From NCBI RefSeq assembly GCF_000168975.1, contig NZ_AAUW01000010.1, positions 124,001-188,000 of the forward strand: a stretch of DNA of 64,000 nucleotides. Reading direction: 5' to 3'. Shown here one piece after another: positions 19,392 through 29,024 of the stretch (its first letter is position 1; each line of letters opens with the position of its first letter). The DNA comes from Roseibium aggregatum IAM 12614. Its GTDB lineage: Bacteria; Pseudomonadota; Alphaproteobacteria; Rhizobiales; Stappiaceae. Below the pieces are notes generated by a model, which was not told the origin of the DNA, did not search any database, and saw nothing but the letters and a program-made list of their open reading frames with translations. The position numbers were made by a program, and so were the translations under genes.

Positions 19392-20798
19392 GTGAAATAC
19401 ATCAGTACGCGTGGTGAAGCACCAGTTCTGGAATTTTCCGATGTCCTGCTCCAGGGGCTCGCACGCGACGGCGGACTTTACTTACCCGAAACCTGGCCGC
19501 AATTTGATGCCGACACCATCGCATCCTTCGCTGGAAAGCCGTATCAGGATGTTGCCTTTCAGGTGATTTCGCCTTTTGTCGGCGGCGCCATTCCCGAAGA
19601 CGATCTGAAGTCCATGATTGCAGAAGCCTATGACGGCTTCCGCCACCCGGCCGTTACGCCGCTTGTCCAGACAGCCCCCAACACCTTCATCCTGGAACTG
19701 TTCCATGGCCCGACGCTGGCGTTCAAGGACGTCGCGATGCAGTTGCTCGGCCGGATGATGGATTATGTCCTGAGCGAACGTGACCTGCGGGCGACCATCG
19801 TCGGCGCGACATCCGGCGACACCGGCGGCGCAGCCATCGAAGCCTTCCGCGGGCGCGAGCGCACCGATATCTTCATCCTGTTCCCCGACGGGCGCATTTC
19901 CAACGTGCAGCGTCGGCAGATGACGACGCCGGCGGAAGAGAATGTCCATGCCCTGGCTCTGACTGGCAACTTCGACGATTGCCAGGCGATCCTGAAAGGC
20001 ATGTTCAACCACTTTTCGTTCCGCGACAGGGTTGCCCTGTCCGGTGTCAATTCGATCAACTGGGCGCGTATTCTGGCGCAGATCGTCTATTACTTCGTCG
20101 CAGGCGCAGCCCTCGGCGCTCCGCATCGGAAGATCTCCTTCACGGTGCCGACCGGCAACTTCGGCGATATTTTCGCCGGCTATGCCGCCATGAAGATGGG
20201 GCTTCCCGTCGAAAAGCTGGTGGTGGCAACCAATGTCAACGACATCCTGGCACGGACACTCGAAACCGGGCGCTACGAAAAGCGCGGCGTGACGCCGACC
20301 ATTTCTCCGTCCATGGACATCCAGGTATCGTCCAATTTCGAGCGGCTGCTGGCCGAGGTCTGCGGCCGTGATGGCGGCACTGTCCGCCGCATGATGAACC
20401 AGTTGAGCCAGTCCGGCAGTTTCGAGATCGAGGAAGGCCCGCTTCGCGAGATGCGTGCGGTCTTCGGAGCCGGGCGCTGCAACGAGGACGAAACGGAGGC
20501 GACCATCGCCGAGACATGGAACGAGGCCGGCTATCTTCTGGACCCGCACACGGCAATCGGCGTCCATGTGGCGAAAGACCATGATAACGGCGAGGCACCG
20601 ATGGTGGTGCTGGGCACGGCCCATCCGGCCAAATTCCCGGATGCGGTGGAAAAGGCTTCAGGAAACCGGCCGGAGTTGCCGGAAAACCTGAAGGACATGA
20701 TGACTGCGGAGGAGCGCCAGCAGGTTCTGGCGGCGGAACAGGGCGTGGTGGAGAAATACATCGAAGATCACGCCCGGGCCGTTACTGCTGGGGTGTGA
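19392..20798 (+). CDS. thrC: Threonine synthase
   Basis: 468 residues from a GTG, with AAGAGGA upstream; the MKYISTRG start matches the family. ThrC converts O-phosphohomoserine to threonine with PLP. The N-terminal domain has YISTRGEAP and GLARDGGLYLPE. The PLP Lys is residue 112 in HGPTLAFKDVAMQ, followed by GATSGDTGGAAIEA. The length fits the longer fungal/proteobacterial class. Homoserine kinase thrB is in the window but in another operon (28 kb), so the threonine genes are split. An M16 protease gene begins 4 bases after the stop. Confidence 0.96.
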   Translation: MKYISTRGEAPVLEFSDVLLQGLARDGGLYLPETWPQFDADTIASFAGKPYQDVAFQVISPFVGGAIPEDDLKSMIAEAYDGFRHPAVTPLVQTAPNTFILELFHGPTLAFKDVAMQLLGRMMDYVLSERDLRATIVGATSGDTGGAAIEAFRGRERTDIFILFPDGRISNVQRRQMTTPAEENVHALALTGNFDDCQAILKGMFNHFSFRDRVALSGVNSINWARILAQIVYYFVAGAALGAPHRKISFTVPTGNFGDIFAGYAAMKMGLPVEKLVVATNVNDILARTLETGRYEKRGVTPTISPSMDIQVSSNFERLLAEVCGRDGGTVRRMMNQLSQSGSFEIEEGPLREMRAVFGAGRCNEDETEATIAETWNEAGYLLDPHTAIGVHVAKDHDNGEAPMVVLGTAHPAKFPDAVEKASGNRPELPENLKDMMTAEERQQVLAAEQGVVEKYIEDHARAVTAGV

Positions 20799-20802
20799 GC
20801 AT

Positions 20803-22092
20803 ATGAAAGTACAAACAACAATCCTCGACAACGGGATGACGGTCGTCACCGACCAGATGCCTCATTTGAAGACGGCGGCTCTCGGCGTGTGGGTACGAAC
20901 GGGATCCCGCGCGGAGACCGTGCACCAGAACGGGATTACCCATCTTCTTGAGCATATGGCCTTCAAGGGCACCAAGACCCGCACAGCTCGAGGTATTGCC
21001 GAGGAAATCGAGGCCGTTGGCGGTGAGCTGAACGCCTCCACCAGCATCGAACACACCAATTACTACGCGCGTATCCTGGCCGAGGACACACCGCTTGCGG
21101 TCGATATCCTCGCCGACATCCTGCAGAATTCCACATTCGATGCCCAGGAACTGACGCGCGAGCAGCATGTGATCCTGCAGGAAATCGGCGCTGCCAACGA
21201 TTCTCCCGACGATCAGGCATTCGACCTGTTCCAGGAAACCGCCTGGCCGGAGCAGGCCATCGGGCGGCCGATCCTCGGAACGCCGGAAACGGTGCAGGGG
21301 TTCAACCGGGATGCTCTGAACGCCTATCTCGCAGACCGCTACCGGGCACCCGACATGGTTCTGGCCGCGGCCGGGGCTGTCGAGCACGAGGCGCTTGTGG
21401 CTCTTGCTCGCGAAAAATTCGGCGGGTTCAATTCCGAACCGGCTGCGCCGGAATCGGAAGCGCGGTACCGGGGTGGGGAAACCCTTCGGCCGAAAGAGCT
21501 GATGGAAGCTCAGGTTCTGATCGGTTTTGAAGGCCAGCCCTATAAATCCGCGGACTATTACGCCATCCAGATCCTCGCCTCCGTTCTGGGCGGGGGCATG
21601 TCGTCGCGCCTGTTTCAGGAAATCCGCGAGAAGCACGGCCTTTGCTACGCCATCTACAGCTTCCACTGGGCGTTCTCCGATACCGGCTTGTTCGGTCTGC
21701 ATGCGGCCACCAGCCAGGAAGATCTCGCGGCACTGATGCCAATGATCGTGGAAGAGCTTATTGCTGCCACGCAGACGATCACCGACGAGGAAGTTGCCCG
21801 GTCCAGGGCACAGATCCGCGCCGGCCTGATGATGGCGCTGGAAAGCCCGGCAGCACGGGCCGGTCAGATTGCCCGCCAGATCCTCGTGCACAACCGTGTG
21901 CTCGATCCGGACGAGATTTCCTCGAAGATCGAAGCCGTGACGGCCGCCGATATCCGCAGGGTCGCCCACCAGACCTTCGTCGGCACGGTGCCGACACTGA
22001 CGGCGATCGGGCCGGTGGACGGCATCATGACTGCGGACGAACTCGCCGGACGGCTTCAGCAGAGCCCGATCCTGCGGGCAGCGTCCATGTAA
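20803..22092 (+). CDS. M16 family zinc peptidase (mitochondrial processing peptidase-like)
   Basis: 429 residues. The inverted zinc motif HLLEH is at residues 47-51 and the third ligand Glu is at about 127 in REQHVILQEI, giving the M16B spacing HxxEH-x76-E. The second half contains the GGGMSSRLFQEIREKHGLCYAI glycine-rich and R/Y signature in two adjacent parts, which places it with active beta-MPP-like single-chain peptidases. It has no signal peptide and is likely cytoplasmic. The thrC-M16-GNAT order is common in alphaproteobacteria. The next gene starts 29 bases on. Confidence 0.93.
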   Translation: MKVQTTILDNGMTVVTDQMPHLKTAALGVWVRTGSRAETVHQNGITHLLEHMAFKGTKTRTARGIAEEIEAVGGELNASTSIEHTNYYARILAEDTPLAVDILADILQNSTFDAQELTREQHVILQEIGAANDSPDDQAFDLFQETAWPEQAIGRPILGTPETVQGFNRDALNAYLADRYRAPDMVLAAAGAVEHEALVALAREKFGGFNSEPAAPESEARYRGGETLRPKELMEAQVLIGFEGQPYKSADYYAIQILASVLGGGMSSRLFQEIREKHGLCYAIYSFHWAFSDTGLFGLHAATSQEDLAALMPMIVEELIAATQTITDEEVARSRAQIRAGLMMALESPAARAGQIARQILVHNRVLDPDEISSKIEAVTAADIRRVAHQTFVGTVPTLTAIGPVDGIMTADELAGRLQQSPILRAASM

Positions 22093-22121
22093 GGCTGGCA
22101 GAACAAGGCGGAGTGTGGGGC

Positions 22122-22760
22122 ATGGCGCTTTTACGGCCGGGAGCATCACCTGACGCCGAGCTGCTGATCGAGGCGGGAGGCTATTACCTTCGCCCGCCGA
22201 TCATGTACGATTTCAAGCCCTGGGCTGAACTACGCGGTGAAAGCCGGGCCTTCCTGAAGCCCTGGGAACCGCTCTGGCCTTCCGACGATCTGACCCGCAC
22301 CGGGTTTCGCCGCCGCTTGCGCCGCTATTCGAAGGACCGCAAGGAAGGCCGAAGCCTGTCCTTTCTTCTCTTCCGTGCGCGCACCAACGAGATCCTCGGC
22401 GGTCTGACCCTCAGCAATATCCGCAGAGGTGTCAGCCAGACTGCAACACTTGGCTACTGGATGGGAGAACGACACGCGGGAAAAGGACATATGTCCTCGG
22501 CTGTCGCCATGATCTTGCCGTTTTGTTTCGACGTTTTGAACCTTCATCGTATTGAAGCGGCCTGTCTGCCAACGAACATGCCGTCCATCCGTCTGCTCGA
22601 AAATGCCGGGTTCCACCGGGAAGGATACGCACGCAACTATCTGTTAATTAACGGGACCTGGCAGGATCATCTGCTGTTTGCCTGTTTGGCGGAAGACCAT
22701 GCGTTACGACCTGAAAAGGTGGCTCCGAGCGTCGAGGGAATCTTGAAAGAATTCTTGTGA
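22122..22760 (+). CDS. GNAT family N-acetyltransferase, RimJ/RimL type
   Basis: 212 residues from the ATG at 22122; a GTG three codons earlier is possible, and the long in-frame extension back into the protease gene is a shadow. RimJ-like features are YYLRPPIMYDF at the N-terminus, EILGGLTLSNI, and GYWMGERHAGKGHMSSAV, which forms the acetyl-CoA loop (R/Q-x-x-G-x-A-like). The conserved tail LHRIEAACLPTNMPSIRLLENAGF then YARNYLLINGTWQDH follows. It could acetylate ribosomal protein N-termini, but the target is not proven. The GGDEF-EAL gene starts 1 base after the stop. Confidence 0.88.
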   Translation: MALLRPGASPDAELLIEAGGYYLRPPIMYDFKPWAELRGESRAFLKPWEPLWPSDDLTRTGFRRRLRRYSKDRKEGRSLSFLLFRARTNEILGGLTLSNIRRGVSQTATLGYWMGERHAGKGHMSSAVAMILPFCFDVLNLHRIEAACLPTNMPSIRLLENAGFHREGYARNYLLINGTWQDHLLFACLAEDHALRPEKVAPSVEGILKEFL

Positions 22761-22761
22761 C

Positions 22762-25701
22762 ATGCGCTACAACCCGGTACTTCTTCGCCCCATGTCGATT
22801 GTGATACCGGATCCGATAAGAAGCGTGTTCAGAAACCTTGTCATTGCTCTGGCGTTGTTTGCAACGTTGCTTGGCAGCCTGCCGGCACGGGCGCTGGAGC
22901 CGATTCCTGTTCCGATCGATGTCGAAGCGCTGGATATCACCAATTCCGTCGACCTGCATCGCGAGGCCGGTACCCGCCTGCAGGTGTCGACCGCACCGGG
23001 TGCGGACGGCATCGTGCGCCGCATCGAGGTTCCATCGCGTGAAGGCACCAACACCAACTGGGCGGTTTTCGCGCTGGCAAACACCAGCGATGAACAGATC
23101 GATCGCCTGATCGTTGCCCCCAACTACAAGCTGGTCGGCTCCGACCTGTTCTGGCCGGACCTCGGCTCCTCGCGCATTCTGGCGATCACGCCGAGCCAGG
23201 GTATCGCCCCGGAACGTCAGAAAAGTCTTGAAGCCGATGTCTTCCTGGTCACGCTCGACCCGGGCTCCATCGTCACTTTCGTCGCGGAAATGACGACGCC
23301 GAACCTGCCGGAAATCCGGATCTGGGAACCGGACGTCTACGAGGAAACCGTCAACGCGTACACGCTTTATCGCGGCATCATTCTGGGCATTTCCGGGCTG
23401 CTGGCCCTGTTCCTCACCATCCTGTTCGTGGTCAAGGGCACGGTCATGTTCCCGGCCACTGCAGCGCTTGCCTGGTCGGTTCTGGCCTATCTGTGCATTG
23501 ATTTCGGCTTCTGGGGCATGGTGTTCAATCTGGAAGGAGGCGGCAGCCAGCTTGCGCGTGCCTGTGCCGAGGTCATGCTCGCGGCCAGTTTGATCATCTT
23601 TCTCTACGCCTATCTCAATCTCAACCGCTGGAACATTCACTACTCGCATCTGGCACTGACGACGCTGATCCTGATCCTGGGTCTGCTGGGCGTCGCCGTC
23701 TGGGACCCGTCGATTGCAGCCGGTATTGCCCGTTTGGCGCTGGCCGTTATCGGCATACTCGGCTTCGTCACCATCGCCGTGCTTGCCTTCCAGCATTACG
23801 ACCGCGCCATTCTGCTGATCCCGACCTGGTGCCTGCTGATGGCCTGGCTGGTCGGGGCGGCGATGACCGTAACCGGATATCTGTCCAACGACATCGTCCA
23901 GCCTGCCCTTGGAGGCGGTCTCGTCCTCATCGTGCTGCTGATCGGCTTCACGGTGATGCAGCATGCCTTTGCCGGCGGTGCGATCGCGCAAGGTCTCATT
24001 TCCGATGTCGAACGCAAGGCCCTGGCCTTGACTGGTGCCGGTGACATCATCTGGGACTGGGACATTGACCGCGACCGCATCTACACGGGCAACGAGGTGG
24101 AAGACCTGCTCAACCTGAAGCGGGGCACCCTGGAGGGGCCTGCGCGCGACTGGCTGGATATTCTTCATCCGCAGGATCGTGACCGGTTCCGAGCAACGCT
24201 GGACGCGGTCATCGATCAGCGCCGCGGCAAGGTCACGCAAACCTTCCGGCTACGCTCAGAAGACGGCCATTTCCGCTGGTTCCGCCTGCGCGCCCGCCCG
24301 ATTATCGGCTCCGATGGTGAGGTGATCCGCTGCGTGGGCACGTTGCTGGACGTGACCGAGGAGCGCACGGCGGAAGAACGTCTTCTGCACGATGCCGTCC
24401 ACGACAATCTGACCGGCCTGCCGAACCGGGAGCTCTTCGTTGACCGTTTGCGCACCAGCGTCATCCGGTCGAGGGCAGAGGAAACCACCAAGCCGACCTT
24501 GCTCGTGCTCAATCTGGACCGGTTCAAGCAGGTCAACGACAGCATCGGTCTGTCCGCCGGTGACAGCATTCTGCTGACAGTTGCCCGCCGGCTTGGTCGC
24601 CTGATCGGTCAGCAGGATACGCTCGGCCGCCTGTCCGGCGACCAGTACGGCCTTGTCCTTCTGTCCGAACAGGAGCCCGACCGGATCGTCGCGCTGGCGG
24701 ATTCGCTGCGCAAGGCCGTCCGTGCTCCGATCACCTTCGGCGACCGGGAAATTTTCCTGACCTGCTCCGTCGGCATTGCCTTCTTCGAAGGCGGCAAACA
24801 GGCGGTGGAAGATATGGTCACCAATGCGGAGATCGCACTCAATCACGCCAAGCGTCTGGGTGGTGACCGCCAGGAAGTGTTCCGTCCGATCCTGCGTCCG
24901 CTCGACAAGAACATCGTCGACCTGGAAGCCGATCTGCGTGAAGCGATCAAGAAGGAAACGCTCGGCGTCTATTTCCAGCCGATCATCCGGCTGGAAGACC
25001 AGTCCGTGGCCGGTTTCGAAGTGCTGGCGCGCTGGAACCACGCCAAGCGCGGCAAGATTTCGCCCTCGGAGTTCATTCCGGTCGCCGAGCAGTCCGGTCT
25101 CATCAACGAACTGGGCATCTACATGCTCGACAAGGGCGCGCAGCAGCTGGCGTTCTGGCAACGCGAGTTCCCGTTGCCGCAGCCGCTGTTTGCGTCGGTC
25201 AATCTTTCCTCGCGCCAACTGTTGAAGCAGGACCTGATCAACGATGTGAAAGCGGTTCTGTCGCGAACCTCTCTCACTCCGGGCACCTTGAAACTGGAGC
25301 TGACGGAATCGCTCGTCATGTCCAATCCGGAATATTCCGCCAAGGTTCTGGAGCGCCTTCGCGGGCTCGGTGCGGGTCTGTCCCTGGACGACTTCGGCAC
25401 AGGGCACTCCTCGCTGTCCTACCTGCAGCGGTTCCCCTTCGACACGATCAAGATCGACCAGTCCTTCGTCAAACCGAACGGCTCGTCCGCGCGGCCGGTG
25501 CTGCTCAGGACCATTGTCGCCATGGGCCACGATCTCGGCATGTCGGTCGTTGCCGAAGGGGCGGAGAGCGAGAATGACGCGCTGGAACTCTACCAACTCG
25601 GCTGCGAATTCGCTCAGGGCTTCTATTTCGGCGAGGCCGTCACGGCGGCGGAGGCGACCAAGATCCTGCGCAAGATGCCGGCCCAAGCCGAAACGGCTTG
25701 A
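22762..25701 (+). CDS. Membrane GGDEF-EAL protein with degenerate GGDEF motif
   Basis: 979 residues. A signal peptide-like segment (about 24-44) precedes a periplasmic domain of about 150 residues (45-205, 7TMR-DISMED2-like in layout, not certain). Seven or so transmembrane helices follow (about 210-405), then a PAS domain (about 425-530, ALTGAGDIIWDWDIDRDRIY, TFRLRSEDGHFRWFRLRARP), GGDEF (about 545-700) and EAL (about 715-965). The GGDEF signature reads SGDQY near residue 626, so cyclase activity is unlikely. The EAL domain keeps EVLAR, NLSSRQL, ELTES, DDFGTGHSS, KID and AEGAES, so c-di-GMP hydrolysis is plausible. The degenerate GGDEF may act as a GTP-binding regulatory domain. Confidence 0.9.
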   Translation: MRYNPVLLRPMSIVIPDPIRSVFRNLVIALALFATLLGSLPARALEPIPVPIDVEALDITNSVDLHREAGTRLQVSTAPGADGIVRRIEVPSREGTNTNWAVFALANTSDEQIDRLIVAPNYKLVGSDLFWPDLGSSRILAITPSQGIAPERQKSLEADVFLVTLDPGSIVTFVAEMTTPNLPEIRIWEPDVYEETVNAYTLYRGIILGISGLLALFLTILFVVKGTVMFPATAALAWSVLAYLCIDFGFWGMVFNLEGGGSQLARACAEVMLAASLIIFLYAYLNLNRWNIHYSHLALTTLILILGLLGVAVWDPSIAAGIARLALAVIGILGFVTIAVLAFQHYDRAILLIPTWCLLMAWLVGAAMTVTGYLSNDIVQPALGGGLVLIVLLIGFTVMQHAFAGGAIAQGLISDVERKALALTGAGDIIWDWDIDRDRIYTGNEVEDLLNLKRGTLEGPARDWLDILHPQDRDRFRATLDAVIDQRRGKVTQTFRLRSEDGHFRWFRLRARPIIGSDGEVIRCVGTLLDVTEERTAEERLLHDAVHDNLTGLPNRELFVDRLRTSVIRSRAEETTKPTLLVLNLDRFKQVNDSIGLSAGDSILLTVARRLGRLIGQQDTLGRLSGDQYGLVLLSEQEPDRIVALADSLRKAVRAPITFGDREIFLTCSVGIAFFEGGKQAVEDMVTNAEIALNHAKRLGGDRQEVFRPILRPLDKNIVDLEADLREAIKKETLGVYFQPIIRLEDQSVAGFEVLARWNHAKRGKISPSEFIPVAEQSGLINELGIYMLDKGAQQLAFWQREFPLPQPLFASVNLSSRQLLKQDLINDVKAVLSRTSLTPGTLKLELTESLVMSNPEYSAKVLERLRGLGAGLSLDDFGTGHSSLSYLQRFPFDTIKIDQSFVKPNGSSARPVLLRTIVAMGHDLGMSVVAEGAESENDALELYQLGCEFAQGFYFGEAVTAAEATKILRKMPAQAETA

Positions 25702-25770
25702 TATTGGCCGGCGTCTGTCGCGTCGATTAATCTTGCTTCAGCGGTTCTGGCATCAGCTTCCCATCCACTT

Positions 25771-26588
25771 CGTCATGCCATGGCTCGACCATGGCATCCA
25801 TGCCGCTCGCCATCCTGTCGGAAAGACTTCGGGTGGGGCGAGGAAACGGAATGGATTGCAGGGTCGAGCCCTGCAATGACGGGGAATGGAAATGGCTGAG
25901 GTGACGAAAGGAACGTAGCGCGAGTTGCGTTCTTCTGGCGCGCCACTCAGTCTTCGACAAAACACAAAGCCCCTATCGAGACACTGAGCCCCTCGACACA
26001 CCCTCCGTCATGCCATGGCTCGACCATGGCATCCATGCCGCTCACCATCCTGTCGCAAGGACTTCGGGTGGGTCGAGGAAACGGAATGGATTGCAGGGTC
26101 AAGCCCTGCAATGACGGGGAATGGAAAGGGCTGCGGCGACAAAAGGTGCGTAGTGCGTGTTGCGTTCTTCTGGCGTGCGATTCAGTCTTCGACAACACGC
26201 AAAGCCCCTATCGAGACACTGAGCCCCTCGACACACCCACCGTCATGCCATGGCCCGACCATGGCATCCATGCCGCTCGTTCTCCTGTCGCAAAGACTTC
26301 TGGTGGGGCGAGGAAACGGAATGGATTGCAGGGTCGAGTCCTGCAATGACGGGGAATGGAAAGGGCTGCGGCGACAAAAGGTGCGTAGTGCGTGTTGCGT
26401 TCTTCTGGCGTGCGATTCAGTCTTCGACAACACGCAAAGCCCCTATCGAGACACTGAGCCCCTCGACACTTTCTCCGTCCTGCCATGGCTCGACCATGGC
26501 ATCCATGCCGCTCACCATCCTGTCGCAAGGACTTCGGGTAGGGCGAGGAAACGGAATGGATTGCAGGGTCGAGCCCTGCAATGACAGA
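25771..26588. repeat. Tandem array A: about 3.5 units of 235 bp
   Basis: Unit starts at 25771, 26006, 26241 and 26476, an exact 235-bp period. Each unit has a 112-bp palindromic core, bounded by CGTCATGCCATGG and CCCTGCAATGACGG, plus a linker of about 123 bp. Core hairpins are CCATGG-CTCGA-CCATGG and TGCAGGG-TCGA-CCCTGCA. Linkers of units 2 and 3 are almost identical, while unit 1 differs at many positions. The fourth unit holds only the core. Open frames through the array are a by-product of the repeat and are not called as genes. The core also occurs at 42490-43076. Confidence 0.92.
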
Positions 26589-26646
26589 GGGAGATGTGTG
26601 ATCGGGAGTGTGAGAGGTGAGGGGACGTTGTTGCGCGGTTTCCGCG

Positions 26647-27570
26647 TCAGGGTGCCAGGACAGGAACTGTCTTGTCCGTCTGCCGGATTTCCAGTGGCGT
26701 CGCGCCGAAAGGATCGCCGTCCACCTGCGCGGCGACGGCGCCTGTTGCCAGAATGGATGCGGATGTGAATGGGCGGACCAGGGCACCCTTGGCCTTGTGA
26801 ATGCGACCCATCAGGAGGGCGATGCCGTAGCAGAAGGACGACCAGGGGTCGTCTCTTTCCAGAACCAGCATATGCAGGCCCGGATCGGTCGCTCCACCGG
26901 GACAGATGACGAAGGGGCCACCGTAGTGGCGGGCGTTGCTGGCAACGGCGAGTTTGCCGGTCACTTCTTCTCCATCAAGGATGACCTTCAGCGAAGCACT
27001 CTTGCGTTTGAAGCCGGTGCGCAGGGCCGTGATGACGTAGGCGAGCTTGCCAAGACGCCGCTTCAGGGACAGCGGCACGGCGTGAACGACTTCGGCATCA
27101 AAACCGGCGGACGCCATCAGCACGAAAGGCCTGCCGTTGGCGAGCCCATAATGCAGTTGTCTGGTCTTGCCGCGCCGGATCAAGGCCGCGATCGCCTTTG
27201 CAGTGCGCGGCAGGCCGAGTTCCAGTGCCAGCACGTTGGCGGTGCCAAAGGGGATAATGCCCAAGTGGGGCGGGGCGGGGTGGTTCTGAAACCCGGTCAG
27301 CGCCTCGTTGACGGAACCATCGCCTCCGGCGACCACAAGCGTTTGCACGGGCAATGAGGGATCAGAGCAGATGTCGCCGATTTCACCGGCGTGACGGGTC
27401 AGCCGGATTTCGGTCTTGCAGCCGAGGTCTTCCAGTCGGTTGCGCACGTCATCCAGGAGCTCGGCGTTGTAACCACCCGAGGTCGGGTTGGCAACGATCA
27501 GCACCTTTCCGGCCATATCCGGAACCATTGTGCGCACTGCCGCTGCGCCGGACCACGAGAAAAGTCTCAC
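26647..27570 (-). CDS. Diacylglycerol kinase-family lipid kinase (YegS/BmrU-like)
   Basis: 307 residues from a GTG with AGAGGA 7 bases upstream; an internal ATG at 27516 is the alternative. The catalytic-domain motif AGGDGSVNE is at residues 81-89, preceded by NPTSGG near 28-33. IIPFGTANVLA is the second nucleotide loop. The C-terminal beta domain ends with AAQVDGDPFG, the usual Gly-Asp block. The enzyme would phosphorylate diacylglycerol or a related lipid at the membrane. It is the last gene of the minus-strand ispH-thrB-rnhA operon, 17 bases after rnhA. Confidence 0.9.
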   Translation of the reverse strand: MRLFSWSGAAAVRTMVPDMAGKVLIVANPTSGGYNAELLDDVRNRLEDLGCKTEIRLTRHAGEIGDICSDPSLPVQTLVVAGGDGSVNEALTGFQNHPAPPHLGIIPFGTANVLALELGLPRTAKAIAALIRRGKTRQLHYGLANGRPFVLMASAGFDAEVVHAVPLSLKRRLGKLAYVITALRTGFKRKSASLKVILDGEEVTGKLAVASNARHYGGPFVICPGGATDPGLHMLVLERDDPWSSFCYGIALLMGRIHKAKGALVRPFTSASILATGAVAAQVDGDPFGATPLEIRQTDKTVPVLAP

Positions 27571-27587
27571 TCAAAATCCTCTGCTCA

Positions 27588-28058
27588 TCAGACAGGATTC
27601 GTTTTTTCGCCGTTCTTATACGGGGCCATTCCGCCGCGCGCCAGTTCATCGGCGCGTTCATTGTCCGGATGGCCTGCATGTCCCTTGACCCAGTGCCAGG
27701 TAACGTCGTGACGTTCCTTCGCTGCGTCAAGGGCTTGCCAGAGATCCGCATTTTTCACCGGTTTGTTGGCAGCCGTGCGCCAGTTTTTGCGCTTCCAGCC
27801 GTACATCCATTCCTTGATGCCGCTGCGCACATAGGTGCTGTCGGTATAAAGGTCGACCGCGCACGGGCGCTTGAGGGCATTCAGCGCCTCGATGGCAGCC
27901 ATCAGTTCCATACGATTGTTGGTGGTTTCCGCTTCGCCGCCGCAAAGCTCTTTCTCGTGCTCCCCGAACCGCAGGATCACCCCCCAGCCGCCTGGGCCCG
28001 GATTACCCGAGCAGGCGCCATCCGTATAGATCGTGACCCGATTGGTATTTTCCGTCAT
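27588..28058 (-). CDS. rnhA: Ribonuclease HI
   Basis: 156 residues from the ATG at 28058, which overlaps the thrB stop by 4 bases (ATGA). RNase HI cleaves RNA in RNA-DNA hybrids. The catalytic carboxylates are visible: Asp in [11 protein letters not shown] (residue 13), Glu in NNRMELMA, Asp in LYTDSTYV and Asp in [20 protein letters not shown] carries the loop His. Extension upstream to 28217 would run inside thrB in another frame and is rejected. The coupling of thrB and rnhA is seen in several Hyphomicrobiales. Confidence 0.95.
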   Translation of the reverse strand: MTENTNRVTIYTDGACSGNPGPGGWGVILRFGEHEKELCGGEAETTNNRMELMAAIEALNALKRPCAVDLYTDSTYVRSGIKEWMYGWKRKNWRTAANKPVKNADLWQALDAAKERHDVTWHWVKGHAGHPDNERADELARGGMAPYKNGEKTNPV

Positions 28059-29020
28059 CGCTCCAACCCATAGGCTTCGGCGGAAGAAATGCTCTGATGA
28101 AAGCGAAGCTTCTTCAGGTATTCCAGCGGGTCCTTCGGCGTCACCAGCGCCCCTTCCGGAACGCTCAGCCAGTCGTAAAGCCGCGTCAGCAGGAAGCGCA
28201 GCGCAGCACCCCGGCAAAGCGTTGGCAAGGCATCATACTCGGCCTCGCTCAACGGCCGGACAGTGGCATAGCCCTTGAGCAGCGCCTTCGCCTTGGTAAC
28301 GTTGAACGACATGTCCTGTTCGAAGCACCAGGCGTTGAGGCAGATGGCAACGTCATAGGCAAAGGCGTCGTTGCAGGCGAAATAGAAATCGATCAGCCCG
28401 GACAGCTCGTTGCCGAGAAAGAACACATTGTCCGGAAACAGATCCGCATGGATCACGCCGCCCGGAAGGTCGTTCGGCCAGACTTTTTCAAGGTGATCGA
28501 GTTCACGCGCGATCTCGCCGCCAAGGCCCGGGTGAACAGTATCGCTGCGTTCCCCGCATTGATCGAACAGGGGCCGCCAGCCGCTGACGTCGAGCGCGTT
28601 CTTGCGGAAGCCCTCGTAGTCAGCGCCGTCCAGATGCAGCTCGGCCATGGCTTTGCCAAGTTCGGCGCAATGATCGACCCTGGGCCGTTTGACCCACATG
28701 CCGTCCAGAAAGGTAACGAGCGCCGCCGGCCTGCCGGCGAGCGTGCCCAGAAGCTTGCCGTCCCTGGAGGGAACGGGCGTCGGGCAGGACAGGCCCTTTG
28801 CGGCCAGATGCTGCAGAAGGTTCAGAAAATAGGGCAGGTCATCCGGGTTCACGCGCTTTTCGTAAAGCGTCAGAATGTAGGACGCCTTGTCCGTGTGGAC
28901 CAGGAAGTTGCTGTTCTCGACGCCCTCGGCGATGCCCTTGAAGGACAGCAGGCGTCCGACGTCATAGCTGCCGATGAAGTCGTTCAGTTCCTCATCGGTC
29001 ACTTCGGTATAAACAGCCAT
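28055..29020 (-). CDS. thrB: Homoserine kinase, ThrB type II (APH fold)
   Basis: 321 residues. This alphaproteobacterial ThrB belongs to the aminoglycoside phosphotransferase/choline kinase fold, not the GHMP fold of E. coli ThrB. The catalytic loop [13 protein letters not shown] and the metal-binding IDFYFACND are present, and the N-terminus [19 protein letters not shown] (as adjacent segments) is typical. It makes O-phosphohomoserine for ThrC, encoded about 8 kb away on the other strand. It starts 4 bases after the ispH stop and overlaps rnhA by 4 bases, so expression is coupled. Confidence 0.95.
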   Translation of the reverse strand: MAVYTEVTDEELNDFIGSYDVGRLLSFKGIAEGVENSNFLVHTDKASYILTLYEKRVNPDDLPYFLNLLQHLAAKGLSCPTPVPSRDGKLLGTLAGRPAALVTFLDGMWVKRPRVDHCAELGKAMAELHLDGADYEGFRKNALDVSGWRPLFDQCGERSDTVHPGLGGEIARELDHLEKVWPNDLPGGVIHADLFPDNVFFLGNELSGLIDFYFACNDAFAYDVAICLNAWCFEQDMSFNVTKAKALLKGYATVRPLSEAEYDALPTLCRGAALRFLLTRLYDWLSVPEGALVTPKDPLEYLKKLRFHQSISSAEAYGLER

Positions 29021-29024
29021 GGGG

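Noticed and set aside
21642-22121. N-terminal extension of the GNAT gene by 160 codons
   Set aside because: It lies inside the conserved M16 peptidase gene in another frame; the ATG at 22122 gives the normal family length.
25753-26786. Several overlapping frames of 77-192 codons across array A
   Set aside because: They repeat with the 235-bp unit and arise from the palindromic core in both directions; no independent coding evidence.
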